From an uncultured Acetobacteraceae bacterium (GTDB lineage Bacteria > Pseudomonadota > Alphaproteobacteria > Acetobacterales > Acetobacteraceae): 40,615 nt of DNA. The stretch spans positions 1-40,615 of the forward strand of contig CALMVN010000183.1 of the NCBI GenBank assembly GCA_937873225.1, read 5' to 3'. The notes under the pieces were generated by a model, which did no database searches, had not been told where the DNA came from, and saw nothing but the letters and a program-made list of their open reading frames with translations. This document shows positions 40,350 through 40,615 of this stretch, one piece after another (the first letter of the stretch is position 1; every line of letters starts with the position of its first letter). The translations under genes were made by a program, and so were the position numbers.

Positions 40350-40615
40350 ATGCAGACCAAGCACGTCCTGGCCATTGCCGATGCGCGTCGCCTGATGGCG
40401 GCGGCGGTCGGGGAAGCCGAGCGCCGGCAGCTCGCGGTCAGCATCGCCCTGGTGGACGAGCACGGGGTGCTCCTGCTGCTGGAACGGCTGGACGGCGCCC
40501 GCTACCACACCCCCGAGGCGGCGACGCTCAAGGCCAGGACCGCCGCCATCGCCCGGTCGTCGACAGCCAGCCTGGAGCGGCAGGTCCGAGAGAACCCGGC
40601 CACCCTATCGTTCCC
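40350..40615 (+). CDS. GlcG/HbpS (heme-binding, DUF336) family protein, C-terminus cut by window edge
   Basis: Own translation from ATG at 40350: MQTKHVLAIADARRLMAAAVGEAERRQLAVSIALVDEHGVLLLLERLDGARYHTPEAATLKARTAAIARSSTASLERQVRENPATLSF; matches the DUF336 pattern. Confidence 0.78.
   Translation, partial: MQTKHVLAIADARRLMAAAVGEAERRQLAVSIALVDEHGVLLLLERLDGARYHTPEAATLKARTAAIARSSTASLERQVRENPATLSF

Overview
Window of high-GC alphaproteobacterial-type chromosome; an Acetobacteraceae/Rhodospirillales-like source is inferred from gene content only. About 34 intact or edge-truncated CDS and one broken gene are supported. No rRNA, tRNA, CRISPR array or recognisable transposase was seen. Main blocks, left to right: (1) GY-rich lipoprotein and exported tandem VOC protein; (2) a coupled minus-strand unit DUF484 > xerC > proline iminopeptidase > tandem-domain retropepsin-like aspartyl protease, divergent from priA; (3) small disordered protein and epoxide hydrolase; (4) a zinc-dependent alcohol/formaldehyde dehydrogenase whose N- and C-terminal remnants (about 8.80-9.29 kb and 13.6-13.94 kb) flank about 4.3 kb of intact accessory genes (SDR/TetR, LysR/NmrA-like, membrane protein); (5) xylose locus xylA-LacI regulator divergent from xylFGH, with overlapping palindromic operators and a strong xylF/xylG hairpin, followed by a PIN toxin-antitoxin pair; (6) S9 peptidase, TPR/GT41 glycosyltransferase, tricorn-type S41 protease; (7) a four-gene MCE/Mla-type lipid transporter joined by 4-nt overlaps; (8) Rieske-FAD oxidoreductase, SDR, DUF892 protein with a Pho-box-like upstream repeat, coaA, etfA, etfB, ETF-QO, and a truncated GlcG/HbpS-like gene. 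Most content is recognisable housekeeping or metabolic genes. I did not find a convincing wholly new system. The best leads are the split dehydrogenase with its inserted cassette, the tandem aspartyl protease, and several unannotated palindromes or hairpins in intergenic DNA. Family assignments are from reading the translations; no database search was run.
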